DNA of 64,000 bases, from the NCBI RefSeq assembly GCF_013426895.1, contig NZ_AP023175.1, positions 2,232,001-2,296,000 of the forward strand. Direction: 5' to 3'. The position numbers and the translations under genes were made by a program. The number at the start of each line of letters is the position of its first letter. The stretch's first letter is position 1. Shown here piece by piece: positions 63,227 through 64,000 of the stretch. Under the pieces are notes generated by a model. It had not been told where the DNA came from, ran no database searches, and was given only the letters and a program-made list of their open reading frames with translations. Source of the stretch: Paraburkholderia largidicola (GTDB lineage: Bacteria > Pseudomonadota > Gammaproteobacteria > Burkholderiales > Burkholderiaceae).

Positions 63227-63870
63227 TACCGTGCGTGGGCGGGGAACCATGTTCCGCCCCGAAGCCATCATCAGGCAGACACGCGACCGGATCGTACGAT
63301 GACCGGGAGCACATGAAAGGGGCACGCCTGTCCGTCGAACGGTCCCGCCCAGGCCGCCATCTTGCGGCGTCCCATCGCCAACCCGGAGGGTGATGAAGCT
63401 GATGTAAGCCTGGACGCCGAAACCGCGTGCCTCATAGACGCCGACGCGTCGCGGTAACCCTGACCTGCCCGGGCGCCCGGCGATTTCCGTGGAAATTCGA
63501 CCGGCGACCTGCCGTTCCAGCTGCCTTCCGCCAGCGCGGCTCCAACCCGTCATTATAGCGGTGCGAGCGGGTGGCTTGTGCGAAGCCATACCATGCGGGC
63601 GTGGCCGCGCTCGTTGTTCAAGCGGGTCAGCCCGAGCGCTGGTCCATGAACCTCGCGCAAAACGCAGCCGCCAGAGCAAAGGATCCTGGCGACGTTCTAC
63701 GCCACAGTGTCGCTTTCCGGGGCGCAGGTCGGGCCTGTCGCTGGCTTACCACGTGTGGCGCGGGAAGGGCCCGCCGGCTATCAGGCATGGCCGCGTGCTT
63801 CTGTCACAATAACGCTCGCCCATTGCGCTGACGTGCCGTCGGCAGCGCCTCACAACTGAGCTTCCCGTCA
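63227..63870. other. degenerate intergenic region
   Basis: Following the transposase fragment there is about 640 bp with no convincing gene on either strand. Reading frames are Arg/Gly/Pro-rich. It is probably decayed mobile or passenger DNA. Confidence 0.4.
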
Positions 63871-64000
63871 ATGCGCATCTTCGGAATCAGCCTTTACGTC
63901 ATCATCGCCCTGTTCTTTGCGGTGCATGCCGTGCGCACGCAGCAGAACATGTACTGGCTGCTGATCCTGTTTCTTTTCCCGGGCCTCGGCAGTGCGGTCT
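63871..64000 (+). CDS. membrane-anchored protein, 5' end only
   Basis: The first 43 codons (MRIFGISLYVIIALFFAVHA...) encode two closely spaced hydrophobic segments separated by RTQQNMYW, before the window ends. This start resembles Burkholderiaceae proteins with a PLDc_N-like membrane anchor followed by tetratricopeptide repeats, but the rest is not visible. There is no strong Shine-Dalgarno (AGCTTCCCGTCA precedes the ATG). Confidence 0.6.
   Translation, partial: MRIFGISLYVIIALFFAVHAVRTQQNMYWLLILFLFPGLGSAV

Overview
The window is a GC-rich bacterial chromosome or megaplasmid segment that fits Burkholderiaceae (Paraburkholderia, Caballeronia or Burkholderia). The pointers are a phasin and PHB-depolymerase-like esterase, a CeoAB-OpcM/BpeEF-OprC type RND operon with its LlpE-like gene, a Gram-negative general porin, a bS21 paralogue next to a cold-shock gene, and several small exported proteins of a kind common in this family. 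I saw no rRNA, tRNA, CRISPR array or intact mobile element. One eroded IS3-type OrfA fragment lies near the right end.

Layout. 0-8 kb: phasin, PHB-depolymerase-like esterase, small secreted proteins, a 45-residue protein behind a strong promoter and a near-perfect 24-bp palindrome, an RDD membrane protein, Ku with an overlapping MerR/TPR protein, and a PRC-barrel protein. 8-11 kb: a metQ-metN-metI methionine importer preceded by a possible 14-codon leader peptide. 11.4-20 kb: LysR regulator, llpE-like gene, RND adaptor, pump and outer-membrane channel, then a TetR regulator. 20-24 kb: an AraC regulator divergent from three short-chain dehydrogenases. 24-31.5 kb: a catabolic cluster with CoA-transferase, enoyl-CoA hydratase, MFS carrier, TetR regulator, DUF1330 protein, semialdehyde-type dehydrogenase and beta-keto acid cleavage enzyme. 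Three similar 17-bp palindromes link its promoters.

31.6-49.7 kb is an aromatic catabolic region. It holds a gallate/protocatechuate-type extradiol pathway (fused LigAB dioxygenase, LigJ hydratase, LigK aldolase, a solute-binding-fold protein and a tautomerase). It also holds a flavin reductase, a nitroreductase, and a GntR regulator facing a long operon. That operon encodes a Rieske oxygenase, a glutamine-synthetase-like ligase, a [2Fe-2S] ferredoxin, a ferredoxin reductase, a class I glutamine amidotransferase/gamma-glutamyl hydrolase and a LysR regulator. An aromatic-acid MFS carrier, a probable 4-hydroxylaminobenzoate lyase and a porin follow. The ligase plus amidohydrolase plus oxygenase set resembles the gamma-glutamylation logic of aniline degradation. 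Here it is built on a phthalate-type single-subunit Rieske oxygenase, which makes it the best candidate for an undescribed system: an amine-bearing aromatic would be glutamylated, oxygenated and passed on, possibly to protocatechuate/gallate ring cleavage.

49.7-64 kb: bS21 paralogue with no ATG start, cold-shock protein, enoyl-CoA hydratase, DJ-1/PfpI protein, SnoaL-like protein, alpha/beta hydrolase and SDR. Next comes a SulP transporter carrying STAS and cyclic-nucleotide-binding domains, divergent from a large SAM-cyclase-AAA-TPR protein. The window ends with an FAD-dependent oxidoreductase, an eroded region and the 5' end of a membrane-anchored protein.
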